Of a DNA stretch of 53,316 bases, positions 1-8,093 are shown piece by piece; positions within the stretch are counted from its first letter, which is position 1; every line of letters begins with the position of its first letter. Under the pieces are notes generated by a model. It was not told the origin of the DNA. It saw nothing but the letters and a program-made list of their open reading frames with translations, and made no database searches. This DNA is from an uncultured Bacteroidia bacterium (GTDB lineage: Bacteria; Bacteroidota; Bacteroidia; Bacteroidales; UBA932), in assembly GCA_902790635.1 (NCBI GenBank), contig CADASN010000020.1:1-53316 (forward strand), in the 5' to 3' direction. The translations under genes were made by a program, and so were the position numbers.

Positions 1-618
1 AACACCAAGTTCATGATCGGCGGCAAGGAGACCCAGCTGAACATCAAGACCCAGGATATCACCGACCTCGAGTGGGGCGGCAAGCTGGAGTTCTACAACT
101 GCGTTGTCGGTGGTGCCATCGACCTCAGCTTCATGCCCGCCATCCTCAAGGGTATCAAGGAGCGCATGGTCGAGGGCCCGCTCACCGGATCCTACGCCCG
201 CGACATCCGCGTCTTCGTCTATGACGGCAAGATGCACCCGGTGGACTCCAAGGAAATCGCCTTCATCATCGCCGGCCGCAACGCCTTCCGTGAGGCTTTC
301 CGCAACGCCGGTCCGAAGATCCTCGAGCCGATCTACAACGTCGAGGTGATGACCCCGTCCGAGTACCAGGGTGCCGTGATGTCCGACCTCCAGAACCGCC
401 GGGGTGTCCTCGGTGAGATGGGCGCCGACAAGGGCTTCGCCATCCTCAAGGCCCGCGTGCCTCTCGCAGAGCTCTACCGCTACTCCACCGCGCTGAGCTC
501 CCTGACCGCCGGCTCCGCGACCTTCACCATGGAGTTCGCTGACTACCAGCCGGTCCCGGGCGATGTCCAGACCAAGCTCCTCGCAGAGTACGCTGCTGCG
601 GAGAAGGACGAGGATTAA
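1..618 (+). CDS. fusA: Elongation factor G, C-terminal part (5' truncated by window edge)
   Basis: Translation GTPase that drives tRNA/mRNA translocation on the ribosome. Only the last ~205 residues are present, in frame from the first base. They cover domain IV (DLSFMPAILKGIKE, then GPLTG) and domain V (DLQNRRG, VPLAELYRYSTALSSLT, TFTMEFADYQPVP). The YSTALSSLT stretch, where many canonical EF-Gs read YATDLRS, and the absence of neighbouring rpsL/rpsG genes on the visible side recall the second EF-G (EF-G2 type) found in Bacteroidota, but the GTPase domain needed to decide is outside the window. It ends in an acidic tail and is followed by a strong terminator. The family is certain; the paralogue is not. 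Confidence 0.92.
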   Translation, partial: NTKFMIGGKETQLNIKTQDITDLEWGGKLEFYNCVVGGAIDLSFMPAILKGIKERMVEGPLTGSYARDIRVFVYDGKMHPVDSKEIAFIIAGRNAFREAFRNAGPKILEPIYNVEVMTPSEYQGAVMSDLQNRRGVLGEMGADKGFAILKARVPLAELYRYSTALSSLTAGSATFTMEFADYQPVPGDVQTKLLAEYAAAEKDED

Positions 619-646
619 CTGAAATTGTCCTCCCGGACTTCAGAAT

Positions 647-675
647 TGTCATCCCGGGCTTGACCCGGGATCTCC
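647..675. repeat. Palindromic extragenic repeat (TCCCGG..CCGGGA family), copy 1
   Basis: An imperfect palindrome of the form GTCATcCCGGgcTTGAcCCGGgATCTC. It lies between the EF-G stop and its terminator, with a degenerate half copy at 624-640. Related copies occur at 5036-5065 and, inverted, inside murB at 8692-8720. Confidence 0.7.
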
Positions 676-712
676 AAAGAGGCCCTGCAGCGCACTGCAG
701 GGCCTCTTTTTT
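676..712. terminator. Bidirectional intrinsic terminator
   Basis: A perfect 15-bp stem (676-690 pairs with 695-709) with a CGCA loop, flanked by A-rich and T-rich tracts. It can terminate EF-G on the plus strand and the convergent S51/ATP-grasp gene on the minus strand, whose stop codon (711-713) lies at its edge. Confidence 0.9.
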
Positions 713-2618
713 ATCGTTCGCAGACGAAGGCGAAGAAACGGTCGATGTCCTTCCGCTCTTTGAAGCGGGCGATGTAGGCCATGTCGCAGAGGTCGTCGGA
801 CAGGGCCTGCGGGACACGCTCGGCCATGCAGATGTCAGCGCCATAGCGCGCCATGATCTCTTCGTGGCTATGCTTGTAGGTGTAGCAGTCGCGGCGGGCG
901 GCGTAGGCGCAGTAGTACTGCTCGCCCTGGGGCTTGCGCGCTTCGTCATACACGACCATGTCCGCCCAGATTTGGAAGACGTCGGTCGAATGCGCGAAAT
1001 CCATCATGTCCGGCGTGTAGCCTCCCGGCGGGCGCATGTTGACCTCCAGGCCCACGTAGTCCCCCTTCTTGCCCAGGCCCTCGCGGTCCCGGTCCAGTTG
1101 GAAGAACTCCAGGTGCACGAAGCGGCTCTTGATGTCGAAGGCCTTGACCGTGCGGCGGCCGATGGCGGCCAGCTTGGCGGGAACGGTCTTGTTGGTCCAG
1201 TAGCAGGTCTCCAGGTTGTCGTGGACGATCTCCATGATGGGCGTCGGGAAGACCGTGTTGTTCTCGAAGATGGGCTCTCCCTTCGAATCATAGATGGCAT
1301 CGTAGCTCACCAGCAGGCCGGTGATGAATTCTTCGATCACGTACTGGCCGTAATTGTCCGGATGGGCGGCGAACCAGGCCTCGAGCTCCGCGATGTCGTG
1401 GATCTTGGTGGTGCCGCTGGCTCCCATGCCGCCGTCCGGCTTGGCGATGATGGGGTAGCCGGTTTTCCGAACGAAAGCCTTCACCTTGGCCAGGCCTTCC
1501 ACGCACTTGATCTGCCGTGCCGTGGGGATGCCCCCGAGAGCATAGTATTTCTTCATCTCGGACTTGTTGCGGATCGACGCGATCCGGTCGTTCCGGATGC
1601 CGGTCGTCACGTTGAAGTCGGTGCGCAGGCGCGCGTCCTGCTCCAGCCAGTATTCATTGTTGGATTCAATCCAGTCGATCTTGCCGTATCTGTGGGCATA
1701 CCACGCCACGGCGCGGTACACTTCGTCGTAGTCCTTCAGGTTGTTCACCTTATAATAATCAGTCAGGGCGCTGCGCAGTTCGTCGCTGAGCTGCTCGTAA
1801 GGTGCGTCGGCAATGCCCAGCACGTTGGCGCCGTTCGCGCGCAGGCCGGAGCAGAAATGGGCGTAGGTCTGCGGGAAATGCGGGGAAATGAAAATAACGT
1901 TCATAAAGGTATACACTTGGTTTTCGGCAGCGATCTGCCGCATCTGTCCGTTGGAGATCTCCCAGGCGGTGCCGTGCAGCTCTTCGCGCCCGTTGCGCGA
2001 GAGGATGTAGCCCCCGTCCGGGAAAGTATAGAACGCGTGACGCCAGCTCTCCGGGAAGATCACGTCTTCGAAGAGCCGCAGCCCGTCCAGCACCACGCCG
2101 CGCACCTGGTCGTAGTGCGGCACGATCTGGAGCTTCGTCAGCCCGAGTCCCTCCAGCCAGCGCGGGTACTGCGGATCCACGGCCTCGCCGGGCAGCTCCG
2201 GATGGGAAAAGACGCGCTCCGCGCAATTCATCGACCCGGCGCTGCAGCCCATGACCAGTCCGTCAAAGCCGCGCAGCAGTTCCTTCAGGCGGATCTCATG
2301 CAGGAAGCGGTTCTGCGTGGGGACGTGTCCGCCGCAGAGGACGATCCAGTCTGCGCTGCGTACAAGCTCCCGGGCGAGGCCGGCATTGCGCCGGTCCAGC
2401 ATCGTGACCGACGCAGGGGTAATCCCGGAATTGCGAATGCACTCCGACATGGAGTCCAGCACGTAGTCCGTGAACTTGCGGTCGTCCGGGGCTGCGCTCA
2501 CCAGCAGCACGTGCGGATGTGGGGGCAGCGCGGCCAGCACAGCGGCAAGCAGTCCGTTGTCTTCGGTGAAATGGTCCTCCCCGTACCGGGTCGGACTCCC
2601 TGTCAGGATCAGCGTCAT
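711..2618 (-). CDS. Fusion of a peptidase S51 (dipeptidase E/cyanophycinase-like) domain with an ATP-grasp domain
   Basis: A 635-residue cytoplasmic protein with two halves. Residues ~1-235 look like the class I glutamine amidotransferase-like S51 fold: GSPTRYGEDHF near the start, the nucleophile elbow GCSAGS with Ser126, and IVPH with His168 as candidate catalytic His. From Met239 (MNVIFISPHFP) to the end is an ATP-grasp enzyme: glycine-rich loop KPDGGMGASG, IEEF, and the metal-binding ExN motif in GLEVNMRPPGGY. ATP-grasp enzymes ligate a carboxylate to an amine or thiol; S51 enzymes cleave aspartyl peptides. No stop or frameshift separates the halves, although Met239 could be a second internal start (1904). 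Substrate unknown. A -7 box sits ten bases upstream of the ATG and a shared terminator lies at the 3' end, so it is probably monocistronic. Confidence 0.8.
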   Translation of the reverse strand: MTLILTGSPTRYGEDHFTEDNGLLAAVLAALPPHPHVLLVSAAPDDRKFTDYVLDSMSECIRNSGITPASVTMLDRRNAGLARELVRSADWIVLCGGHVPTQNRFLHEIRLKELLRGFDGLVMGCSAGSMNCAERVFSHPELPGEAVDPQYPRWLEGLGLTKLQIVPHYDQVRGVVLDGLRLFEDVIFPESWRHAFYTFPDGGYILSRNGREELHGTAWEISNGQMRQIAAENQVYTFMNVIFISPHFPQTYAHFCSGLRANGANVLGIADAPYEQLSDELRSALTDYYKVNNLKDYDEVYRAVAWYAHRYGKIDWIESNNEYWLEQDARLRTDFNVTTGIRNDRIASIRNKSEMKKYYALGGIPTARQIKCVEGLAKVKAFVRKTGYPIIAKPDGGMGASGTTKIHDIAELEAWFAAHPDNYGQYVIEEFITGLLVSYDAIYDSKGEPIFENNTVFPTPIMEIVHDNLETCYWTNKTVPAKLAAIGRRTVKAFDIKSRFVHLEFFQLDRDREGLGKKGDYVGLEVNMRPPGGYTPDMMDFAHSTDVFQIWADMVVYDEARKPQGEQYYCAYAARRDCYTYKHSHEEIMARYGADICMAERVPQALSDDLCDMAYIARFKERKDIDRFFAFVCER

Positions 2619-2626
2619 CGCGGGTG

Positions 2627-2634
2627 CAAAGATA
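2627..2634 (-). promoter_or_regulatory. Bacteroidota-type -7 box (TATCTTTG) for the S51/ATP-grasp gene
   Basis: A perfect TAnnTTTG match reading leftward, ending 8 nt before the ATG at 2618. The predicted leader is very short. Confidence 0.65.
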
Positions 2635-2688
2635 CGAAAAAGCGGGAACTTTAGTTTTTCCGTCGAATTCTTTCAAATATCTGCAAAG

Positions 2689-2724
2689 CGTCTCCCGGGG
2701 CCCCGAAGGGGTTTCCGGGAGACG
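2689..2724. other. Strong hairpin in the 5' region of the beta-sandwich/GH43 operon
   Basis: A 10-bp perfect stem (2689-2698 with 2715-2724) encloses a smaller CCCC-GAA-GGGG hairpin (2701-2711) and is followed by AAGTTTTGTT. It lies between divergent genes, 54 nt before the ATG at 2778. It may be a terminator, a structured leader or an attenuator; no coding sequence reads into it from the left on the plus strand. Confidence 0.5.
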
Positions 2725-2777
2725 AAGTTTTGTTGTAAATTAGCCTGACTGAAACTACTCTAAAACCATATTCATTT

Positions 2778-3566
2778 ATGAAAAGAATCTTCAAACCTAT
2801 CCTCGTCGCCATCGGACTGGCGCTGCTGATGCCGGGATTCTCCGGCCGGGCGCAGGTCTATGCCGACCGCTCGATCCAGCTCGACAAGTACCTGGTTCCC
2901 GTGACTACGCCGACCGCGGCTCCGGATGCACAGGGCTTCCTCGGACGCTGGCTGCTGCTCGAACCGATCAGCAAACCGAACCGCTCCAACACCGTTTTCA
3001 CGGACAGCTACATCCGTGAGGCTTTCGCCGTGCAGTATTTCCCCGGCCAGCTCGGCAACGTGCTGCCCAAGGACGGCGACAAGGTCAAGACGACCGTAGA
3101 ATACCAGCCGCCGGTGAACCTGCAGGGCGGCCGTCCTTCCTTCAACTTCAACGAACCTCCGAAGTATGAGCAGAAGAAGGTCACCCTCAAGTGGCATGCC
3201 TTCGACAGCAAGATGCCCAACGTGAAGCTCTTCCGCTTCGCGACCAACCTGACCGAGGACCGCTACGGCGTCATCTTCTGGGCCGTGACCGTCGTGAATT
3301 GCGAGGAGGACATTCCCAACGTGCGTCTAGCCGTCGGTTCCAACTCCGCTTCCATGTGGTGGGTCAACGGCGAAGAAGCCGTCATCCTGTCCGGCGACCG
3401 CCGCCGCGTCATGGACGACTGCGCTTCCCAGCGCCTGACCCTCAAGAAAGGCCGCAACGTCATCTGGGGCGCCGTCATCAACGGTCCCGGCATGAGCGAC
3501 TTCTGCTGCCGCTTCATCGACGAAGCCGGCAAGCCTGTCAAGAACATTACCCTTTCCACGAAATAA
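2778..3566 (+). CDS. Secreted protein of unknown function, beta-sandwich-like, partner of GH43
   Basis: 262 residues with a Sec signal peptide (MKRIFKP, a hydrophobic stretch, then AQ at about residue 26). The C-terminal half (WWVNGEEAVILSGDRR, LTLKKGRNVIWGAVI) resembles the jelly-roll region of glycoside hydrolase accessory domains, where a WxVNG turn precedes strand pairs; this is a structural guess. I do not recognise a named family. It is followed after 3 to 12 nt by a GH43 arabinanase-like gene and is surely cotranscribed with it, so a role in binding or trimming the same plant glycan is the simplest inference. No clear catalytic motif is visible. Confidence 0.7.
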   Translation: MKRIFKPILVAIGLALLMPGFSGRAQVYADRSIQLDKYLVPVTTPTAAPDAQGFLGRWLLLEPISKPNRSNTVFTDSYIREAFAVQYFPGQLGNVLPKDGDKVKTTVEYQPPVNLQGGRPSFNFNEPPKYEQKKVTLKWHAFDSKMPNVKLFRFATNLTEDRYGVIFWAVTVVNCEEDIPNVRLAVGSNSASMWWVNGEEAVILSGDRRRVMDDCASQRLTLKKGRNVIWGAVINGPGMSDFCCRFIDEAGKPVKNITLSTK

Positions 3567-3578
3567 ACGATGCGTCCT

Positions 3579-5021
3579 ATGAAAACCAGAAATCTTCTTC
3601 TTGCGGGCGCGATTGCCCTTTTCAGCTTGTCTGCAGCGGCCCAGGTGGGCGCTCCTTATATCCATGACCCGTCCACGATTATGGAGTGCGACGGCAAGTA
3701 CTACACCTTCGGTACCGGTGGCGGCGGCCTGATCTCCGCTGACGGTTGGGTGTGGGAAGGCGGCGCCGTGCGCCCCGGCGGCGGTGCAGCTCCGGATGCC
3801 ATCAAGATCGGTGACCGCTACCTGGTCGGTTACAGCGCCACGGGCGGTGGTCTGGGCGGCGGACACGCCGGCCGCATCCTCACGATGTGGAACAAGACCC
3901 TGGATCCCAACTCCCCCGATTTCGCTTATACTGAGGCGATTGAAGTCGCCCACTCCGAGATGGACGAGGACTGCGATGCCATCGATGTCGGTTTCCTGAT
4001 GGATCCCAACGGCCGTCTCTTCTGCACCTTCGGCACGTACTTCGGCAACATCCGCATGGTCGAGCTCGACCCGAAGACGGGTGCCCGCAAGGAAGGCGCC
4101 AAGGATATGGACGTGGCCATCGACTGCGAGGCTTCCGTGATGATGTACCAGGACGGCTGGTACTACCTGCTCGGCACGCACGGAACCTGCTGCGACGGTG
4201 CCAATTCCACCTACAACATCATCGTCGGCCGCTCCCGCAGCCCGTACGGCCCGTTCCTGGACAACGTGGGCCGCGACATGCTGCAAGGTGGCGGTAAGAT
4301 GGTCGTCGCCGCAGAGGAGCGCCGCTTCGGCGCCGGTCACTTCGGCCGCTATATCGTGGAGCCGGGCGTCGAGAAGATGTCCTTCCACTGGGAGGGCGAC
4401 CTGGACCTGAGCGGCCGCAGCACCCTCGCCATCCGTCCGATCCTCTGGAAGAACGGTTGGCCTGAGGCCGGCGAGATCCTCGCCGACGGCAACTACAAGA
4501 TCCTCTCCCGCCGTCGCGGCTACGCCCTGGAGCTGGCCGTGGACTTCGTCCGCGCCCAGGGTGGCATGCGCGGCTTCGGCCGTCAGGCCAACGAGCCTGT
4601 CGTCGTGATCGAGAACCAGAAGCTCTCGGAGGTGATCGGCGGCTGGCCGACCGGTGTCATCCCGGCCCGTGCCAATGACTACATGGCCCGCCCGCACCAG
4701 CAGTGGACGATCGAGGCCGTGCCCGAGGCCGGCGGTTATCTCGGCGGTCCCTGGTACAAGATCGTGATCCAAGGCACCAACCGCGCCCTGGCAGCCGCTG
4801 AAGGCGCCGAGGTCGTGACCGTGCCTGAGTTCACCGGCGCCGACGAGCAGCTCTGGGCCATCGAGCAGCTCACCGACGGCACCTGGCGGATCAAGCCGAA
4901 GGCCATCCCCGGCTGCGATGCCAAGGATTTCTGCCTCTACTCTGTCGCTGACAGCACTCCCACCCTGGCGAAGTTCGACTTCAACAACGACAACGCCAAG
5001 TGGGACATCAAGGCGCGCTAG
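3579..5021 (+). CDS. Secreted GH43 glycosidase (arabinanase-like) with C-terminal beta-trefoil-like region
   Basis: Predicted hydrolase of arabinan-type side chains. The start is placed at ATGAAAACC (3579, signal peptide MKTRNLLLAGAIALF), although an in-frame ATG at 3570 adds MRP. The mature protein begins at AQVGAPYIHDPSTI, where the HDP Asp is the expected general base of the five-bladed propeller. DEDCDAIDVGFLMD supplies the second acidic site and AIDCEASVMMY the candidate acid Glu. RSPYGPF and LAIRPILWKNGWPEAG are typical GH43 blade motifs. The last ~150 residues (HQQWTIEAV, EQLWAIEQL) carry QxW repeats of a ricin-type carbohydrate-binding trefoil. About 480 residues; second gene of a two-gene operon that ends at the terminator at 5071. 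Confidence 0.85.
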   Translation: MKTRNLLLAGAIALFSLSAAAQVGAPYIHDPSTIMECDGKYYTFGTGGGGLISADGWVWEGGAVRPGGGAAPDAIKIGDRYLVGYSATGGGLGGGHAGRILTMWNKTLDPNSPDFAYTEAIEVAHSEMDEDCDAIDVGFLMDPNGRLFCTFGTYFGNIRMVELDPKTGARKEGAKDMDVAIDCEASVMMYQDGWYYLLGTHGTCCDGANSTYNIIVGRSRSPYGPFLDNVGRDMLQGGGKMVVAAEERRFGAGHFGRYIVEPGVEKMSFHWEGDLDLSGRSTLAIRPILWKNGWPEAGEILADGNYKILSRRRGYALELAVDFVRAQGGMRGFGRQANEPVVVIENQKLSEVIGGWPTGVIPARANDYMARPHQQWTIEAVPEAGGYLGGPWYKIVIQGTNRALAAAEGAEVVTVPEFTGADEQLWAIEQLTDGTWRIKPKAIPGCDAKDFCLYSVADSTPTLAKFDFNNDNAKWDIKAR

Positions 5022-5035
5022 ACGCCAGACCTGCT

Positions 5036-5065
5036 TGTCATTCCCGGCCTGACCGGGAATCTCTC
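5036..5065. repeat. Palindromic extragenic repeat, copy 2
   Basis: GTCATTCCCGGcctgACCGGGAATCTC, the same family as copy 1 and as the inverted copy inside murB. It sits between the GH43 stop and its terminator, as copy 1 sits between EF-G and its terminator. Confidence 0.75.
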
Positions 5066-5070
5066 AACAA

Positions 5071-5107
5071 AAAGGGCTGTCCCTGACCGGGGAGAGCTCT
5101 TTTTTTG
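5071..5107 (+). terminator. Intrinsic terminator after the GH43 operon
   Basis: The stem 5071-5083 pairs with 5090-5102 (two mismatches) around a short loop and is followed by seven or more Ts. Confidence 0.8.
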
Positions 5108-5149
5108 TATATTTACGAACCCAAACGAAAGAAACTAAAAACAGTGTCG

Positions 5150-6175
5150 ATGAAAAAGTCCGTTTTAGCATTTGCACTCTGCTGCCTCGCCGCAGGCAGC
5201 CTGTGCGCCCAGAATTTCAATCAGACCGCTCCTTCCGCCGAGGCTGTGTGCAACGGGGACTGGACCGTGGTTTCGGCTGAGGGCGACCTCAACAAAGACG
5301 GTGTCAAGGACCTGGTCGCGATTGCCAAGGGGAATTACAGCTGGAAAGGTTTCGCTTTCTACTTCGGAGAGAAGCAGGGCGGTTATACGCTGTTCCGCGA
5401 CTATGAGCTGCAACTCACGGCGGACGAAGTCAAACTCAGCGTCTCCGACAAGGGGGTGGCGCGCCTTGAGGTTGTCCTCGACTCCGGCGCGGATATTTTC
5501 CTCTTCCGCTATGAGGGCGGCGACTTCCGCCTCATCGGCGGCAAGAAGGACCGACACAAATCATCCGAAGACTACGACATCTCCTACAACTACCTCACGG
5601 ACAAGATGATCCGTACTGACGGATCGGGCAAGAGCCGCAAGAGCACGACCCTGGACATGCCCAAACTGCCGAAGATTCACTTCGGCTGGATCCCGCTCGA
5701 CTACGATATGCTCGACTATCTGGTAGAGGAGCCCGAGGAGGAGGATCCATTGGGCCCGGAAGACGTGCTTGTGATGGGCATTTTCCGCGTGATGCAGGCC
5801 AACGAGATGCTCTTCTGGCATTTCTGCGACTCTGAGAATCCCTACCACAACCCCAGGCCGGCGGATGAAGGGTGGTATGCCGAAGACGAGCACATGAGCC
5901 CGGGCAGCTACAACTACTACGGCTCCCTGACCTTCACGAAGCGCCCGGACGGGAGCTATCTGATCGATCTGACCGAATCGACTACGGACCGGTCCTTCGA
6001 GTCGAGCATCGACTGGGACGCGGAGGAGGTCGAGCTGCCGGAGGGCGCCTACGAGGAGGAGCTCTCCGGGACGACCTGGATTTTCAAGGACGGCAAGTTC
6101 ACCGTCGAATCCGTCCGGGAAGGCGGGAATGAGCCGGAGGAAGCTACGGCGACAGCTTCTCCCGTCGCCAGGTAA
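5150..6175 (+). CDS. Secreted protein of unknown function with an FG-GAP-like calcium loop
   Basis: 341 residues from ATG 5150 (signal peptide MKKSVLAFALCCLAAGSLCA, mature from Gln). The reading frame is open further upstream, but that part overlaps the likely promoter (TATATTTA near 5108), so the later start is preferred. GDLNKDGVKDLVAI near residue 50 is the DxNxDGxxD calcium-binding loop of FG-GAP/VCBS-type repeats. A highly acidic patch (VEEPEEEDPLGPEDV) lies in the middle and an EELSGTTWIFKDGKF strand pair near the end. I do not recognise a family. It stands alone between a terminator and the aspS promoter. Confidence 0.7.
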   Translation: MKKSVLAFALCCLAAGSLCAQNFNQTAPSAEAVCNGDWTVVSAEGDLNKDGVKDLVAIAKGNYSWKGFAFYFGEKQGGYTLFRDYELQLTADEVKLSVSDKGVARLEVVLDSGADIFLFRYEGGDFRLIGGKKDRHKSSEDYDISYNYLTDKMIRTDGSGKSRKSTTLDMPKLPKIHFGWIPLDYDMLDYLVEEPEEEDPLGPEDVLVMGIFRVMQANEMLFWHFCDSENPYHNPRPADEGWYAEDEHMSPGSYNYYGSLTFTKRPDGSYLIDLTESTTDRSFESSIDWDAEEVELPEGAYEEELSGTTWIFKDGKFTVESVREGGNEPEEATATASPVAR

Positions 6176-6282
6176 CCCCTTTACAACAGGCCGGCTTCCA
6201 TTTTTCGCCCCAAGAGAACGCCGACAGAGCTCAGCCGGAATGCGGTGTGGGCGGGCGGCATATTATATTAGAGGATTTTTGC

Positions 6283-6290
6283 TAAATTTG
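6283..6290 (+). promoter_or_regulatory. -7 box (TAAATTTG) for the aspS-dapB gene run
   Basis: A perfect TAnnTTTG match 27 nt before the aspS ATG, in an AT-rich pocket (6260-6300) within otherwise GC-rich DNA. No other good -7 box was noticed before 15.8 kb on this strand, so it may drive the whole run to dapB. Confidence 0.6.
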
Positions 6291-6317
6291 TAGTTTGGAA
6301 CAAAAGATCCTCAAGAT

Positions 6318-8093
6318 ATGTACAGAACCCACACTTGCGGCGAGCTTCGCCTCGCCGACCAAGGCAAGACAGTGACCCTCGCGGGATGGGTACAGAAATC
6401 CCGCAAACTCGGCGGCATGACCTTCATCGACCTGCGCGACCGCTACGGCATCACGCAGCTGGTCGTGGAAGCGGACGCCGCACCCGAACTCGTCGAGGCC
6501 GCTTCGGGCCTGGGCCGCGAATTTGTCATCCAGGCCACGGGCGAGGTCCTCGAGCGCCAGAGCAAGAATCCCAAGATGCCGACGGGCGAGATCGAGATCA
6601 AGCTCAGCGCCATCCGCATCCTCAATAAATCCGTCACGCCGCCCTTCACCATCGAGGAGAATTCCGACGGCGGCGAGGACCTGCGCGCCAAATACCGCTA
6701 CCTCGACCTGCGCCGTCCGCCCCTGCAGCGGGCCCTCGCACTGCGCCACCGCCTCGCGCAGGAGATCCGCTCCTACCTGGACGGCCAGGGCTTCATGGAG
6801 ATCGAGACCCCGTACCTGATCAAGTCCACCCCGGAGGGCGCCCGCGACTTCGTGGTACCGTCCCGCATGAACCCGGGCACCTTCTACGCCCTGCCGCAGA
6901 GCCCCCAGACTTTCAAGCAGTTGCTGATGGTCGCGGGCTACGACCGCTATTTCCAGATCGTGCGCTGCTTCCGCGATGAGGACCTGCGCGCCGACCGCCA
7001 GCCGGAGTTCACGCAGATCGACTGCGAGATGAGCTTCGTTGAGCAGGAAGACGTGCTGAACACCTTCGAGGGCATGATGCGCCAGATGTTCAAGAACGCC
7101 CTCGGCGTGGACATCCCCAACCCGCTGCCGCGCATGAGCTGGTACGACGCGATGGATGACTACGGCTCCGACAAGCCGGACATCCGCTTCGGGATGAAGA
7201 TCCGCGAGATCACGCCCCTCGTGCAGGGTTGCGGATTCAGCGTCTTCGACGGTGCACAGTACGTGGGCGGCATCGCCGTCCCGGGCTGCGTCGAGTACAC
7301 CCGCAAGCAGCTTGACGAGCTGACCGAATGGGTCAAGCGCCCGCAAGTGGGCGCCAAGGGCCTGGTCTATATCAAGTGCAACCCCGACGGCAGCGTCAAG
7401 TCCAGCGTGGACAAATTCTACACGCCGGAGCAGCTGCAGGCCGTCGCAGTGAAGTGCGAAGCCAAGCCCGGCGACCTGGTGCTGGTCCTCTGCGGCCCCA
7501 AGCGCAAGACGCAGACGCAGCTGGGTGTGCTCCGCATCGAGATGGGGAACCGGCTGGGCCTGCGCGACCCGAAGGTCTTCGCCCCGCTGTGGATCGTCGA
7601 TTTCCCGCTCCTGGAGTGGAGCGACGAAGACCAGCGCTTCTACGCGATGCACCACCCGTTCACGGCTCCCAAGCCGGAGCATGAGAAATGGTTCTACTCC
7701 GACAAAAAGGAGGACCTGGAGCGCGTCTGCGCCAATGCCTATGACTTCGTGCTGAACGGCACGGAGCTCGGCGGCGGATCCATCCGGATCCACGAGGCCG
7801 CGATGCAGGAGCGGATGTTCGAGGTGCTCGGCATCAGCAAGGAGGACGCCGAATACAAATTCGGCTTCATCATCAACGCTTTCAAGTTCGGCGCCCCGCC
7901 CCACGGTGGCCTGGCGTTCGGCTTCGACCGTGTCTGCGCCCTCTTCGGCGGGCAGGAGACGATCCGCGACTACATCGCCTTCCCGAAGAACAACCAGGGC
8001 CGCGACGTGATGATCGACTCCCCGTCCCGGATCGACGACGCGCAGATGGAAGAGCTCTTCCTCTCGTCCACCTACACGCCCCCGCAGCCGTGA
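6318..8093 (+). CDS. aspS: Aspartate--tRNA ligase
   Basis: Class IIb aminoacyl-tRNA synthetase that charges tRNA-Asp. 591 residues, the normal bacterial length. The N-terminal OB fold ([22 protein letters not shown]) binds the anticodon. Motif 2 is [18 protein letters not shown] and motif 3 [24 protein letters not shown] of the active site is present, and the bacterial GAD insertion lies between them (residues ~280-420). It is the first gene of a dense run: its TGA overlaps the GTG start of murB by 4 bp. Being a housekeeping enzyme, it is strong evidence that this part of the window is core chromosome. Confidence 0.97.
   Translation: MYRTHTCGELRLADQGKTVTLAGWVQKSRKLGGMTFIDLRDRYGITQLVVEADAAPELVEAASGLGREFVIQATGEVLERQSKNPKMPTGEIEIKLSAIRILNKSVTPPFTIEENSDGGEDLRAKYRYLDLRRPPLQRALALRHRLAQEIRSYLDGQGFMEIETPYLIKSTPEGARDFVVPSRMNPGTFYALPQSPQTFKQLLMVAGYDRYFQIVRCFRDEDLRADRQPEFTQIDCEMSFVEQEDVLNTFEGMMRQMFKNALGVDIPNPLPRMSWYDAMDDYGSDKPDIRFGMKIREITPLVQGCGFSVFDGAQYVGGIAVPGCVEYTRKQLDELTEWVKRPQVGAKGLVYIKCNPDGSVKSSVDKFYTPEQLQAVAVKCEAKPGDLVLVLCGPKRKTQTQLGVLRIEMGNRLGLRDPKVFAPLWIVDFPLLEWSDEDQRFYAMHHPFTAPKPEHEKWFYSDKKEDLERVCANAYDFVLNGTELGGGSIRIHEAAMQERMFEVLGISKEDAEYKFGFIINAFKFGAPPHGGLAFGFDRVCALFGGQETIRDYIAFPKNNQGRDVMIDSPSRIDDAQMEELFLSSTYTPPQP

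Noticed and set aside
660-2654. Long plus-strand open frame of over 660 codons
   Set aside because: It is antisense to the S51/ATP-grasp gene, has no domain motifs, and is rich in His, Val and Asp as expected for a shadow frame in GC-rich coding DNA.
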